Positions 50,955 through 62,344 of a DNA stretch of 64,000 bases are shown piece by piece; positions within the stretch are counted from its first letter, which is position 1, and each line of letters starts with the position of its first letter. A model generated the notes under the pieces. That model saw only the letters and a program-made list of their open reading frames with translations, was not told where the DNA came from and searched no databases. The position numbers and the translations under genes are program-made. The stretch lies in contig AP031357.1 of NCBI GenBank assembly GCA_037833965.1, positions 14,466,001 to 14,530,000 on the forward strand, given 5' to 3'. This stretch comes from Marchantia polymorpha subsp. ruderalis (lineage: Eukaryota; Streptophyta; Marchantiopsida; Marchantiales; Marchantiaceae).

Positions 50955-53900
50955 AATATATTCTAAATATTTTTTTAATGTATTCATCATCATAATTATA
51001 TCATCAATTAAAAGAAACATTTCTTATAATAATTAAATCTTCATCATGATTAATATATAATTATTAAATTTTTAAAATAACTTTCAAAAAAAAAATTCAA
51101 ACCTAATCACAAATATGAAATTTAGAAAAATCTGAATGATTACTATGAAGTTAACATAATACAATTGTTGAAGAAAATGCTTAAAAAAACTTGAGAGTTA
51201 ATCAAATTAATGTTAATCTTTTAAATTTTAACTTTCAATGAAAAGTTAATTTGAAATTAATTTTGAATAAAATATTTCTTTCAAACTATTAAATTTCAAG
51301 ATAAATAAATTTTTGATTTTTATTAATATTTATTCACACTAATATGATCTAAATTTCAATGACATTTAAGATGATTTTCATCTCAATATCCATCTACATG
51401 AAAACTTATTAATACTAATATTTCAAAAGTAATATTAATGAAGTAATCCATTTCATGATATGAAATACAAATCATTGACAGAATAAGTGAAATAAATGAT
51501 TTTATAAAAAAATTAAAATAAATTAATTTCATGTGTGTTTTAATGTTTCAGAATTATATTTTATTTGAGACACACTGATACATTCGTTATTTTATTATAT
51601 TTTATAATTTGATTGATCTTGGAAAAAATTTAATTTAAAATAAAACAAATTTGTTAAAAATTTAAAGAAATTTTGATACAAAAAAGAAATATTATTCATA
51701 TTTCATTTAAAAATTTCATAATTCTTAATTTTTTTTAAATTAAGAGTTATGAATTACTGGATTTTTTGAAAATTAACTTCAGTATTGATAATAATAATTC
51801 GTGGAAATTGATGAACAATACATTTGTTCAATTATGAGTTTTTATATCAAACCAACAGCAAACAAATTTCATCAAAATATAAAGCATAACAAGTTTGTTA
51901 ACATAGCATTGAATAATGATGTTATAATTTACATTTGCATCTATTAAACTATTTTTAAAAAAAATTATAAACCATATAATTTTGATCACAATATTATTTT
52001 TACAATTCAATATTACACTATCGATTATAAAAATGTATACAACATAGCAATTTATACAACATATTTTACATGTTTTTTAATTTTACATTCTATCAAAATA
52101 ATGAAATGAAAATTTTAATAAGTTATACATTTATAAACAGTATTTATAAATTTATACAAAGTGTGCTTGATTCATATCGATGTTAAAGTCATATGAATTA
52201 ATCAAATCATAATCTCATTATTTTAATATTATGTGAATAATAATTTAAAATTTATATTGAAGATGCAAAAAAAATTAAATAAATTTTTATGATATATCAT
52301 ATAGTAATTTTCAGAAATATCAATTTATGTAGTGATGACTAAAAAAAGGTAATTAACATCAACATATATCTTAGAATTCGAACATAACATATCATTGAAC
52401 TATTATGAAATATAATGGAAGAAAAAATTTAAATCGTTAATTGCTCAATCCTTAGCATCAAAGAAAGACATATTTTTGTATTCTATATTTTGTATTTGAT
52501 AAAAAGTGATAGAATTAATATTATTTGATTATTAAAAAAGCAAAACCATTTCAAAATAAAAAGAAAAAGTGCAATAACATAAAATAGAATGAATTTTGAT
52601 ATAATTCAAAATTTTTAGAATTTTATATATTTTACGATGGTCTGTTTGATAGTTCATTTAACTATGTCTAGTCTTTCTTACATTATTTGTCTACTAATCA
52701 TGATAGAGACAGTATTAAATATTAATTATGATTAAATATGTTTAGACTCTTAGCTACTGTGTTAATTGTGAACCAATTTCAATAATGAATATCAAAGAAA
52801 AGATCAAGCAGAAAAACAAAATATATCAACTTATTAAATACATATAAATATATAATATTATTATATTGCAAACCTCCATTTTTATACTCCTATTTATCTT
52901 TGGCTTGCACAAATATAAATGAAATGTATATTTCAAGATTTATTATTCATTGACAAAAAATGATTTTCTTAAATATAATAAAAAATTATTAAAAAAGAAA
53001 AAATCCATCTTTATAGAAATATCAAATAATTCATATTCAGATTTTATATAGATTATATAATTTTAAAAGTTAGAAATGTATTACATTATTGATGAATAAT
53101 TTCAAATATCATAACAAACCATCAAATTTCAAATATTCATATTAAATTGAAAAACAATTATGATAATTTTATAGCTTAAAATAGTATATGAATAATTCTT
53201 ATTTCTATTGTAGCTTTCAATTATATCTGAATTTAAATCAAGAATTATTTTGAAACATAAAAAACCATTTTATTTTAATTACTGTTATATTTTAAGGTTT
53301 TAAAGGATATATATATAATTTACTAAAAATAATTAGTTTGAATAAAAAAACGTAATGAAATAAAATAAAAGTCATATGGAAGCTCATAAATTTTAACTTA
53401 TAGTGTTACACATAGTTTTCAGTATCAATAAATATTTCCATTCAAGATTTTAATTTTTTTATTGATCTAAAATTGATCCTTTTTTAAAATTCAAAATATG
53501 TTAAACATCTAAAATATTATTTTAAATTTAAAAGATGTAAAAAATATCGTTGTCAGAAAACTTGGTGGATAAATTTCAGATAAAAATAAATTCAATTTTA
53601 CTAGAGATTGCAATGTGTCACAAAGATTTTTTATAAATTATTTGGAAATAAATTGTATGCATTTAGAAGTGATATATAGTGTCTTAGATTTGGTAAGCTA
53701 AGTGTCTAAACGTTCAAGATCACAAAGTCAAATAATTATTTCAAAATCAACATAGCAACAACTTTGAAAACTTACAAGAGTTATGATTGTTAACACATGT
53801 CATTCTAATTCATTTGCCACAAATAGAATTCAAAATAAATAATTTGATTAATGATGGTTTTTGTATATTTCTATTACATTATATTAGTATTCTAAAGTAA

Positions 53901-54402
53901 AATTGATGATTTTCATGAAGGTATTGCACTTAATATACTTCATAAGTTTAAGTTTTCTACATATCATGTGATTATGAATCTAAAACTCTTCGAACATGTT
54001 CCAGCTTTTGATTGTTTCTACAATAAAATACATTTATACGTATAATATTCTAATCAGGTTAACACTTTTTGATAGCGTACATTCATAATTTTTGAAAAAA
54101 ATATGTTTGAATATTCAATTGTAAGATAATCTAACTAACGTATGAAATACTTTATTTTCTTATAAAATTATCAATTATATGTGTAAAAGGTTTCACAGAT
54201 CATTTAACCTATGTTTTTTAATAAATCATTATATTCATGTGAAATTAGTTAACATGCAGATGCTTTTGTTTCAAATGCTTTCCATATTTTCATGAAATTC
54301 TCCAAAATTTTGAAGCTATAAGAAATATGTATCTATTAAAAACCTCAATTAATATTTTATGTTTAGTAGAAAATTTGATTAAAAAAACAATAAAGAATTT
54401 AA
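49301..54402. other. AT-rich desert
   Basis: About 5 kb of extremely AT-rich DNA in which only two frames of 60-72 codons occur, both rich in Ile, Lys, Asn and Phe because of base composition. No gene, no recognisable transposon domain. Probably ancient transposon DNA eroded by cytosine deamination, but too decayed to prove it. Confidence 0.6.
50920..50951. repeat. (TA)n microsatellite
   Basis: About 16 TA units inside the AT-rich desert. Confidence 0.9.
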
Positions 54403-54651
54403 TGTTGAGGTTAACTCCGATTAATGAGTTAACTGCGATTAACCTCATTTAAGTGCATATGTACCTATTTATAACATAGAGTGGTTGACTCCCTTGGTTA
54501 TATATACCCTAAGGGTGGTAAGAAGTCTTTCACTTCAAGCAATAAACTCTTGAGTGTATTTCTCCGTGGACGTAGCCTTGAGGGTGAACCACATTATACG
54601 TGTGTCTTCTATGTTCGTGCTTGGCTTGAGTGATGCTTGGTTTTACGTTTA
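54403..54651 (+). mobile_element. Copia-type LTR (5' end of a decayed element)
   Basis: Begins TGTTGAGGTTAACTCC and contains TATATATACCC (near 54.5 kb), AATAAACTCTTGAGTG and the CGTGGACGTAGCC...GGGTGAACCAC block typical of Copia LTR 3' ends in plants. It is followed directly by a primer-binding site. The precise left boundary is inferred from the TG. Confidence 0.6.
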
Positions 54652-54653
54652 GA

Positions 54654-54667
54654 ATTGGTATCAAAGC
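54654..54667 (+). other. Primer-binding site, initiator-Met tRNA type
   Basis: TTGGTATCAAAGC differs by one base from TTGGTATCAGAGC, the classic complement of the plant initiator methionine tRNA 3' end used by Copia elements. Confidence 0.7.
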
Positions 54668-54932
54668 ATCTATTCGGTTCGGATCTGTACTAAGTAAACG
54701 TTTTTTTTAGGAAGAAAATTTTTGAAAGTTTTTTCTAGGTTTGATGCAATTCGAGGTTTTCTTTACAAGAAAGTGTTGTGAAGTCATATTGAGAATCAGA
54801 GCATCTATTCGATTCAGATCTATACTCAGTGAAAGGTTTTTTTCAGAAAGATTTTTTTTTGAAATTTTTTTCTAGGTTTGATGCAATTCCAGTCTTTCTT
54901 TTTAGAAAAGTGTTATGAAGTCAAATTGAGAA
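54667..54932 (+). repeat. 135-bp tandem duplication after the primer-binding site
   Basis: CATCTATTCGG at 54667 recurs as CATCTATTCGA at 54802, followed in both units by (A/G)GATCT(A/G)TACT, TTTTCTAGGTTTGATGCAATTC and AAGTGTT(G/A)TGAAGTCA. A tandem duplication in the leader of the Copia element; the second unit keeps an ATCAGAGC remnant of the primer-binding site. Confidence 0.75.
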
Positions 54933-55399
54933 TGACAGTTTAAGCAAGAAGCTTCTGGAGTTCTAAAAGATAGGGTTTTTGTGACAAAATTTTTCCGAGA
55001 GATTGTGATAGTGAAATCTTTCATTTGAATCTGATGATAAATCTCTAAATTAAATAAATCCATAAAAACTTTTGGAAGAATTAAAACTTTGAGTCCTTGT
55101 GATTGAAAGTTTTTTCTCACGAAGTCAGAGTTTGCATTCAAGTTTTCAAAAGATTTTTTTAGGTTTTCAAGGTTTCCATTGTTCATCGTTGTGTCTTGAG
55201 AAAATCTCGAGATAGAGAGTGTTAAGTACGAGTTCTGTTACAAGAGCAGAAGTGAGGCTAGGCAAGAGTCAAGCGGAGGCTGAGCGGTGAACACTTTCCT
55301 CACAGCGGGCCGAGCGGTCGCAAGAGTGGCGAGTGTTTTTTTCCCTAATACTCGACTCCCTTCCGAGAAGCGTGTCTACGGTAGATAGGAGGAGTATTT

Positions 55400-56499
55400 T
55401 TGCCCTCGCAGGAGCGGACTGCAGTCATCCACTCCCACCGTCAAAACCTTCCACAAGTGATTCTAGAAGCGCATTCACTCCGCTGCATTTGTGTCCCGCC
55501 GGTAGTCCAATCACTCCACAATTTTCACATAAGATCAAGCTTTGGAATTCATGTGGCGATGATGGTACCAAGTGAAGTTTCAACTGTCCCAAGTTCATTT
55601 TACTCCTCAATATTTTACCCTTGTTCCACAAGGAACAATTGACAACTTCATGTTCCTACTCTCCACAATAAAAGCAAGTCTCACGTTTTATTCTTGGAAA
55701 TTGACTTACTACTCTTTCTTCAAATTCCACCTTAAGTCTCTTGTATTAGAGTCTAAAGAGACTATAACATCCAAGCCTTTAGGCACTTTGGATAACATAA
55801 CTTTCCACCCCACTTGTTCACTCATTTTTCCATAAGGTGAAAACTTCTCAAAAGTAATCTCCTAGAAACGCTATCTATTTTGTAAGAACTACGAATAAAC
55901 AAATTCAATTTTTTTGCTCTCTTATCCTGATTTTGTACCCCTAAACTTCAAAATAACATAAATTTTTCTCTAGACGTGATCTCTCAGTGAAATTTTAGCT
56001 CACACGTAGGTTATCTTACGACACACACTCGTACAAAGTTTCAAAGGCTAATTTGAAAGACACAAAAAGTAATCTCCTCTGTACAAACTTTCCCGATAGC
56101 AAACTTTTATAACCTTTGAAAACTCCATCAACTTCTAATACTCATATCTTTTTGTTAACACATGAATTAGACTTGAAACAAAAATTAAAACATTCTCTAT
56201 CTTCCAATCCACTATAAAAAAATATAAAAAATACTTTCAAAAATACTTTTTCGGTATCTAAGATCACTTTTCTCTCAAAATGACGTGTTTATGTGAACAA
56301 AAAATACAAAATCACTTCTAAGTTATCATATGAGACTACTCAATGGACAAAGGGAATTTCACTCTCAAGCGTACTCTCCGCTCTATCATTACCCAACGTT
56401 ATCTCCAAATGATCCTTCATGAACATTTTCTCTCGAGCTAGAAATTGAATCATAAACATTCCGCCTTCTAGATTGAGGTACCAAGAACAGAATCAAAAA
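55400..56499 (-). pseudogene. Retroelement ORF1 relic with zinc knuckle
   Basis: The minus strand carries 'SQFPRIKRETCFYCGE, stop, EHEVVNC', a CX2CX4HX4C zinc knuckle (about 55.68-55.64 kb) interrupted by a TAG, continuing 'SLWNKGKILRSKM'. Shortly upstream in another frame is 'VPKGLDVIVSLDSNTRDLR' (about 55.78 kb), which with the knuckle resembles the RNA-binding ORF1 of plant LINE elements. Multiple stops and frameshifts; inactive. The assignment to LINE rather than LTR gag is tentative. Confidence 0.45.
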
Positions 56500-57280
56500 T
56501 GTAACCTCCGGGGTGACTCTCACTCAGGTTTACCTCAGATGGCTTTGCGGTAGCTCATCATGGTTTTAGAAGACTAGGATTCCTCCTCATACTCATAGCC
56601 CAAACACCCCCTCACATAATGCCTCAATATATCACTCCAACTCACACACATCGACACTCCAAGGTACTGAAGAAAATTGTCACACTTTCATATATGAAAC
56701 AAGTCTGTACATATGAACTCTCTAAATTTGCTTTAGAGGTTTTTTCCTACTTCTCTATGTATACTGGTTGAAAATTTACCATATTAACAAATGATAATTT
56801 ATACTTAACTTACTTTTACAAAGATAAACCATAGTAAGGTTGATTAGTTATCAATATGTGGCAACATGTCATTGGTCTCCTAAATTTCTAGATGTTTATT
56901 AATTCCTAGATTGAGATGGCGACATGCTATATGTGACTTTCCAACTTTTGGTAACTTCCACTTGCCACTAAGTCAACATTAGATTTAGTCTAATCAATAG
57001 AGTACTTCTTATTTAGTCAAACCAATCAAAACTAAACATGAAGTCGGAAGTTTTTTTTCTTGTAATCTAGAATTTTGTACAAGACAAAATAAAAGTGCTC
57101 ACTCAAATTTTCTAGAACTTCTCTAGTTATTCCGTCAAGTATAGACATTATAGCTAAACATAGTTATAACTTGATAAACATAGTCATAACTAGTTAGACT
57201 TAATCATAACTATCATAACCATGATTAACTTATTGGCTACATCTAGCTTTATTTCACACATACAACATCCGATCTTACAA
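56500..57280 (-). mobile_element. LTR, family A, copy 1
   Basis: Runs from TGTAACCTCCGG to CTTACA (781 bp, TG...CA ends). It aligns end to end with copy 2. On the minus strand it has a TATA-like GTATA(C/T)ATAGAG block. It lies directly 3' (minus sense) of the gag relic, so it is best read as that element's 3' LTR. Flanks (CAAAA and AGCCG) show no target-site duplication by themselves. Confidence 0.7.
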
Positions 57281-59460
57281 GCCGGGCTGATAATAACTCC
57301 ATCCTTGCCGCTGCCGCCTTCCAAGTCGTCTCATTCCTTGGTGTAAGCGTTGAGGATTGTTCCCCAACATTACCCTCGCGTATGTCGGCACTTGTAGCAG
57401 TGACACTCCCACGTTCACACAACGTGGCTGCTACACAAAATACACAAGCCACATCAATCTTAGAGGCCATCAGTTCCGTGGCTGAAAACAATGAAGATCT
57501 CATCACCAAAGTAGCCATCTGCATCACTGCAGTAGTTGATGTCTCCGCGCTCACAACATATGCTGTAGATGACTCAATTCACACTACATGATCACTAGGT
57601 GATGTATGATTCATAACTGAATTACTGCCCACCTCTGACAATAGTAATGATTGGTAAAGCCTAGCTTGTCTTGCACCCTCACCCCTCTGAAGGTTTAACT
57701 CCACGGTCGCATCACGTGGCTCTAAAGCACGAGCAACACCTATTGTCACTACAACTGACGCCTCAACTTTGGCTGTACTTGCCAAATAAGAGAAGTACTC
57801 TCCTTCGTGAGAAGTGGAAGCTCCAGCTCCAAAACTAGCAATAGCATCAAGCCTCCGCTCCAACTGCTCAATCAGAGCAGCCATAACGGCCTCTGTGGTT
57901 GGAGTAGCACCCACTACGGACCGTCCGGTGACACATGCCCCAGCACCTCTACCACCTTGACCCCCTCGACCTCGTGGAGCACCTCTGCCACGACCTCTAC
58001 CTCTAGATCTCAACTCTAGATGAAGGTCAGAACATCGTTCTGGGGGATGATCCGCCCGACCCCAATGGTCATAAACAACTTGTGTCGGATGAGGTCTAAC
58101 CTATGAACCTCGTCCTCTGGACTCTTGGGGACAATCCTTCCTCATGTGACTACCTCCACATGTACAACATGTTGATCCCTGCTGCTCATCAGAAAATGAA
58201 GGCAATGGTGCATGCGCATCCGTCTCTCTATGACTTGAATGAGGTCTTATTTGAACTCCACAACTCCCATCACCAGTGGAAGGAGATTGTGCGTTGTTTT
58301 GCTGGACACGAGAAGTAGTGGGCGTGTCCTTACTAAATAAAGGCGTCATTACCCTCTCCTCCACTATGTTAAGCTCAATTTTCTCAGACAAAGAGAACAC
58401 ATGACCTAAAGTGGGCGACACATCGCTCATGAGGATAACATCACATACCCTCCTCCGCAAATCTTTGTCCAGAATTTGGTACCAATACTAGATAGACTAT
58501 GCCTTAGTCACACCATGGGTAATTGAGATCAAACGGCGCATACAAGTGTATGCCTCTTGAAGATTCTCACCAGTCTTCCGTTCAAACTCTGAAGATTCTT
58601 CAACTTCTCAGTCTTCACCCCATGGTAGTTCTTCCTCAACCTTTTGAAGAACTCCTCAATTGGGCTAAAGGTAGGCACACCACTTGCAACTCCAACCAAG
58701 CTGTCAACGGCTGTGCTATTAGTACCACTACTAGTGTCTCCACTAGCCGCACCACCGATACATCCACTAGTAACACTCCTTTGTACCTCCACCAGCTCCT
58801 ACACTAGTAGTGCTCCTAGTACCTTCACCAACAGCTCCATCCGTACTCCCACTAGTATCGCTCCTGGTAGCTTCACTAATATCTTCACTAGTGCTGCTAC
58901 TCGTAGCTCCAGTAGCAACAACACCATTGACATCTTCATTAGTAACAACACCACCTTGGGTAATGGACAAGTAGTTTGAGGACCAATGACGTCTTCATGC
59001 GTCAATTTCCACAACATAGTCTCTACCATACTCATGGTAGTCATCCATCGGTGGTCGTTTCAGATGCTGAAACATTCTCTTCCAAACAAAGAAGGGTGTG
59101 AACAATGTGGGATTACGCAAAAATTGCATATCACACCACACATCAAACTCTTGGATGAAATCATCAAGCTCAATAATGCCCACTCCACCAGAGTACCGTC
59201 GTGGGCCCTTCATGGTTTCGTACATCGCGTCCATGTCCCAAACCAACGGGATTGTGACATAGAACGGTTTCAACTCGGAAGATTCAAGATCCACAGCACC
59301 TTGATTTTCCGCACCAACTATTAGGATAGGTAACGATGACCAAAATCTCAACTCATTGCGTGTAACTCCACCCCGGTCCTCGATATGACCATCAAACTTC
59401 TCTGTGATGATCAAATCTCCAACTGGCACCACTGTCAAACCCCCGCCAAGTAGTCAAATC
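57281..59460 (-). pseudogene. LTR-retrotransposon gag relic without pol
   Basis: Read on the minus strand from about 59.46 kb: 'VPVGDLIITEKFDG', then 'DDFIQEFDVWCDMQFLRNP' and 'FQHLKRPPMDDYHEY', a capsid-type core. A Gly/Ser/Thr repeat insert follows (58.97-58.7 kb). 'SPIEEFFKRLRKNYHGVKTE' (58.67 kb) comes next, then a frameshift, and 'TLGHVFSLSEKIELNIVEER'. The CX2CX3HX4C knuckle 'CCTCGGSHMRKDC' lies near 58.15 kb. A TAG follows, then a second knuckle whose first two Cys are lost (YDHWGRADHPPERC). An RG-rich stretch ('RGRGRGRGAPRGRGG') and a C-terminal tail run to about 57.25 kb, where the LTR begins. No protease, RT or integrase is present, so this was a gag-only element or pol has been deleted. 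Confidence 0.65.
58725..58935. repeat. Degenerate minisatellite around ACTAGT
   Basis: ACTAGT-centred units recur at about 58729, 58765, 58803, 58851 and 58887, with related GCTCC and GTAGCTCC pieces between them. Inside the gag relic; encodes a low-complexity Ser/Thr/Gly/Val stretch on the minus strand. Confidence 0.6.
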
Positions 59461-60854
59461 CGCACCTGAGGTTGTGTCTGCACTAAGCTACTCTAGCCCT
59501 ACTAGCTATGGGCTATGGGCAACCTAACCTGCCATCACCGCAAGAAGGCTCTCACGGTTTACTGGTCATCACTCCAATCTCTCAGTGAGAGAAATAAAGA
59601 TAGACCGGCCTGTGATCAAGTCTAGCCACACTATCGACAACACACATGACTAAAACTACTCCGGAAATCATCATCACCCCTACACGAGCGCGCACCAGGA
59701 AGCAAGACGGCAGAGGATCCAAACACAAGTAAAGAGCTAGCAACGATTCTCCAGTCTGGAAACAACACGTTACAAATCAAAACAACACACACAAGACATC
59801 GCATTGCATCGCGATCGCGATTCGATCTCCATCGCCCCCTATCACCTTCCGCGTCCAACGCCTACAAGGTCTTCTCTTTTTACCCAGTCGCAAAGAGATT
59901 TCCGATGCAAGGATCACACTCCACCTCAACGAACACACTAAGCACTGAAAGCGTATTATGTTTTTGATCACATCATATACAAATACAACAACTTTGGTAC
60001 AATATCTCTAAATCCTAAGACTATAGTGGGTGAGACCGGATGCAAACTCATGGTCTCTTCAAAATAGGTTCTCAAGACTCTATATACTAAACCTCATCTT
60101 CCTTCCTTCTTTTTTTTTTCACAAAATCAAAGGTTAAAAAAGTTAAACCACAAATTGCAGGGCAAAAGAGTTTGCACTGAATCTTACACTTGCAACATAT
60201 TCTTGGTCTTTGCTTAGACTAAACTCCTCAATAATATAAGCAAAATAAGCTTCTAGTGACAAATATCTTCCAGATATTCACAATCAACCATATGTATATG
60301 ATGATGGATGGAGCAAAACATGACCTTCTATTCTATGCTCAAGTCTTCACACAAAGCTTGAAAGGTGCAGTTGTCAAGGGATACATTTGGATAGCAACAA
60401 TACTTCACATCTCAGGGCATTTTTCTCTTACTGAAACAAAGCGAGAAAGGCATGTACCTTAATACACATTCCGAATACTTCTATGTATTAGGAGTAGGTA
60501 GTGTTTGATTTCATCATAACTTTGTGATGTGAAGCATCACATCAATTATTTAAGAGCATCTTCATCATGTTGCAGTAGCAGCCTCCCCACAATATTTTTC
60601 AGTCTTTGCAGTGCTTAGGTGCAAAGTGCTATTCTACACCTGTGTTATGCACAACTGAGAAAAAATAAAAATAAAAAGAAATCTTCTAGAGGTTACCTTT
60701 TCTTGTTGAAGAATTGATCACCTAACTTTTGAACGTGTTTTTCTTCTCACTGATTCTGTTGGGGGCCATGAAAATCTATCAAAGACATGTCATTACAGTC
60801 CTTTACTTTACCCTTCTTCGGGCTATAAGTCCAAACTGATTCTAGGCATGTCCC
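59461..60854 (-). other. Leader region of the gag-bearing element
   Basis: Lies between the gag relic and the right-hand family A LTRs, so it is probably the 5' leader. One minus frame beside the LTR reads NGTCLESVWTYSPKKGKVK and ends after about 36 codons. No primer-binding site of the usual TGG type was found next to the LTR end. Confidence 0.35.
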
Positions 60855-60858
60855 GTTC

Positions 60859-61622
60859 TGCAACCTCCGGGCTGACTCTCACTTAGGTTTACCTCAAATG
60901 GCTTTTCGGTAGCTCATCATGGTTCTAGAAGACTAGGATTTTGCATCATACTCATAGCCCAAACATGCTCTCACACAATCTCTCAAGGTATCATTCCAAC
61001 TCACACACTCATCGACACTTCAAGGTACTGAAAATTTGTCACTCTTTCATATATGAAACAAGTCCTTACATATGAACTCTCCAAAGAGAGGCTCTTCCCT
61101 AACTCTCTATATATACTACTTGAAAATTTACCATAATAACAAATGGTAATTCATATCTAACTTACTTTTACAAAGATAAACCATAGAAAAGTTTACTAGT
61201 TATCAATATGTGGCAACATGCCATTGGCCTCCTAAACCTTCTAGATGTTTACTAATCCATAGATTGAGGTGGCAACATGCCATTTGTGCATTTCCAACTT
61301 CTAGAACTTTCACTTTCCACTAAATCAACATTAGACTTAGTCCAACCAATGGAGTATTCCTTACTTTGATCAAACCAATCAAAACTAAACATGAAATCAA
61401 AAAGTCTTTTCTCTTGGAATCTACACTTTTGTACAAGAAAAAATAGAAGTGCTCACTCAAATCTTGTAGAACTTCTCTAGTTATTCCGCCAAGTATAGAC
61501 ATCATAGCTAAAATAGCTAGACTTAGTCATAACTAGCTAGATTTAGTCATGACTATCCTAACCATGATTAACTCCTTGGCTAATTCTAGTTCTAGTTCAC
61601 ACATACAACATCAAGTCTTACA
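60859..61622 (-). mobile_element. Solo LTR, family A, copy 2, with GTTC target duplication
   Basis: A complete 764-bp LTR from TGCAACCTCCGG to AAGTCTTACA, flanked on both sides by GTTC (60855-60858 and 61623-61626). No internal sequence is attached, so it is a solo LTR formed by recombination after insertion. On the minus strand it has a TATA box (GTATATATAGAG) about 60% along. Confidence 0.75.
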
Positions 61623-61626
61623 GTTC

Positions 61627-61709
61627 TGCAACCTCCGGGCTGACTCTCACTTAGGTTTAACTCAGATGGCTTTGCGTTAGCTCATCTTGGTTCTAGAAGA
61701 CTAGGATTT
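61627..61709 (-). mobile_element. LTR fragment, family A, copy 3 (83 bp)
   Basis: TGCAACCTCCGG... to ACTAGGATTT, matching the terminal 83 bp of the family, then cut off by unrelated sequence. It sits immediately beyond the GTTC repeat of copy 2. It is best explained as the remnant 5' LTR of the gag-bearing element, with copy 2 inserted 4 bp inside it. Confidence 0.65.
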
Positions 61710-61912
61710 CTCTATTAGATTAAACACTAATTAGGGTAGTGACGTGACATTAGATGAGCCACTTATTAGCAAGTAACACTAAAAGATATCTCAATCCTAT
61801 GTTTATATTCAACTGCAATTTAATCAAGCTCTCTTCGAGCACACACATTCTGTGTCAACATGGTATAAGAGCTTTCTTTGTGAAACAGAGAAAGTCATTC
61901 CTAAGTGCACTC
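61710..61912 (+). mobile_element. Copia-type LTR end with primer-binding site (truncated)
   Basis: Sequence ending TTCTGTGTCAACA is followed by TGGTATAAGAGC (61861-61872), one base from the initiator-Met tRNA binding site TGGTATCAGAGC. The element continues only 40 bp before it is cut by the LTR of the chromovirus at 61913. Confidence 0.6.
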
Positions 61913-62331
61913 TGTAACATTAAGGTTTAGAGAGAAGCTCACTCGAAAATAGAAACGTAAACTCTGAAGATGAGAGATCCCAACAATGGTTCTTCTCTCC
62001 CTTATATAGCTCTCACCAACAAGTACAAGGAGATAAGATCTAATCCCCACCATCCATCCCACTCCTAGTGGATGGATGACGTGGCGGATAACCCTAACAA
62101 GCACACGGATCGCTGACGTGGCGCACTCAGCTAATACACTAACTAACACACTCAATCCTTATCTACAAGCACACGGATTGCTAACATGGCACTGTCAACT
62201 AACACATCCATTGTGTACCTACCAAGTGCGCGGATCGTTGACGTGGCAGTTAGCTCTAGTGCACACTAAGTATCTACATCAATATTTAGAGTAACATCTA
62301 CTTTAGTTCTAACTAACTAAAGATGGTTACA
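61913..62331 (-). mobile_element. Chromovirus 3' LTR, 419 bp
   Basis: Bounded by TGTAAC at 61913 and GTTACA at 62331. On the minus strand it follows the pol relic after a polypurine tract (AAAAGGAGGGAGG, 62346-62334). A TATA box (TATATAAG) lies on the minus strand at 62009-62002. Three related CACACGGATNGCTNACRTGGC-like segments (62.1-62.25 kb) form an internal repeat. Confidence 0.75.
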
Positions 62332-62344
62332 AACCTCCCTCCTT

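Noticed and set aside
60120-60858. Possible host-gene exons on the minus strand beside LTR copy 2
   Set aside because: The 36-codon frame and acceptor-like sites are isolated, and the position is better explained as retroelement leader.
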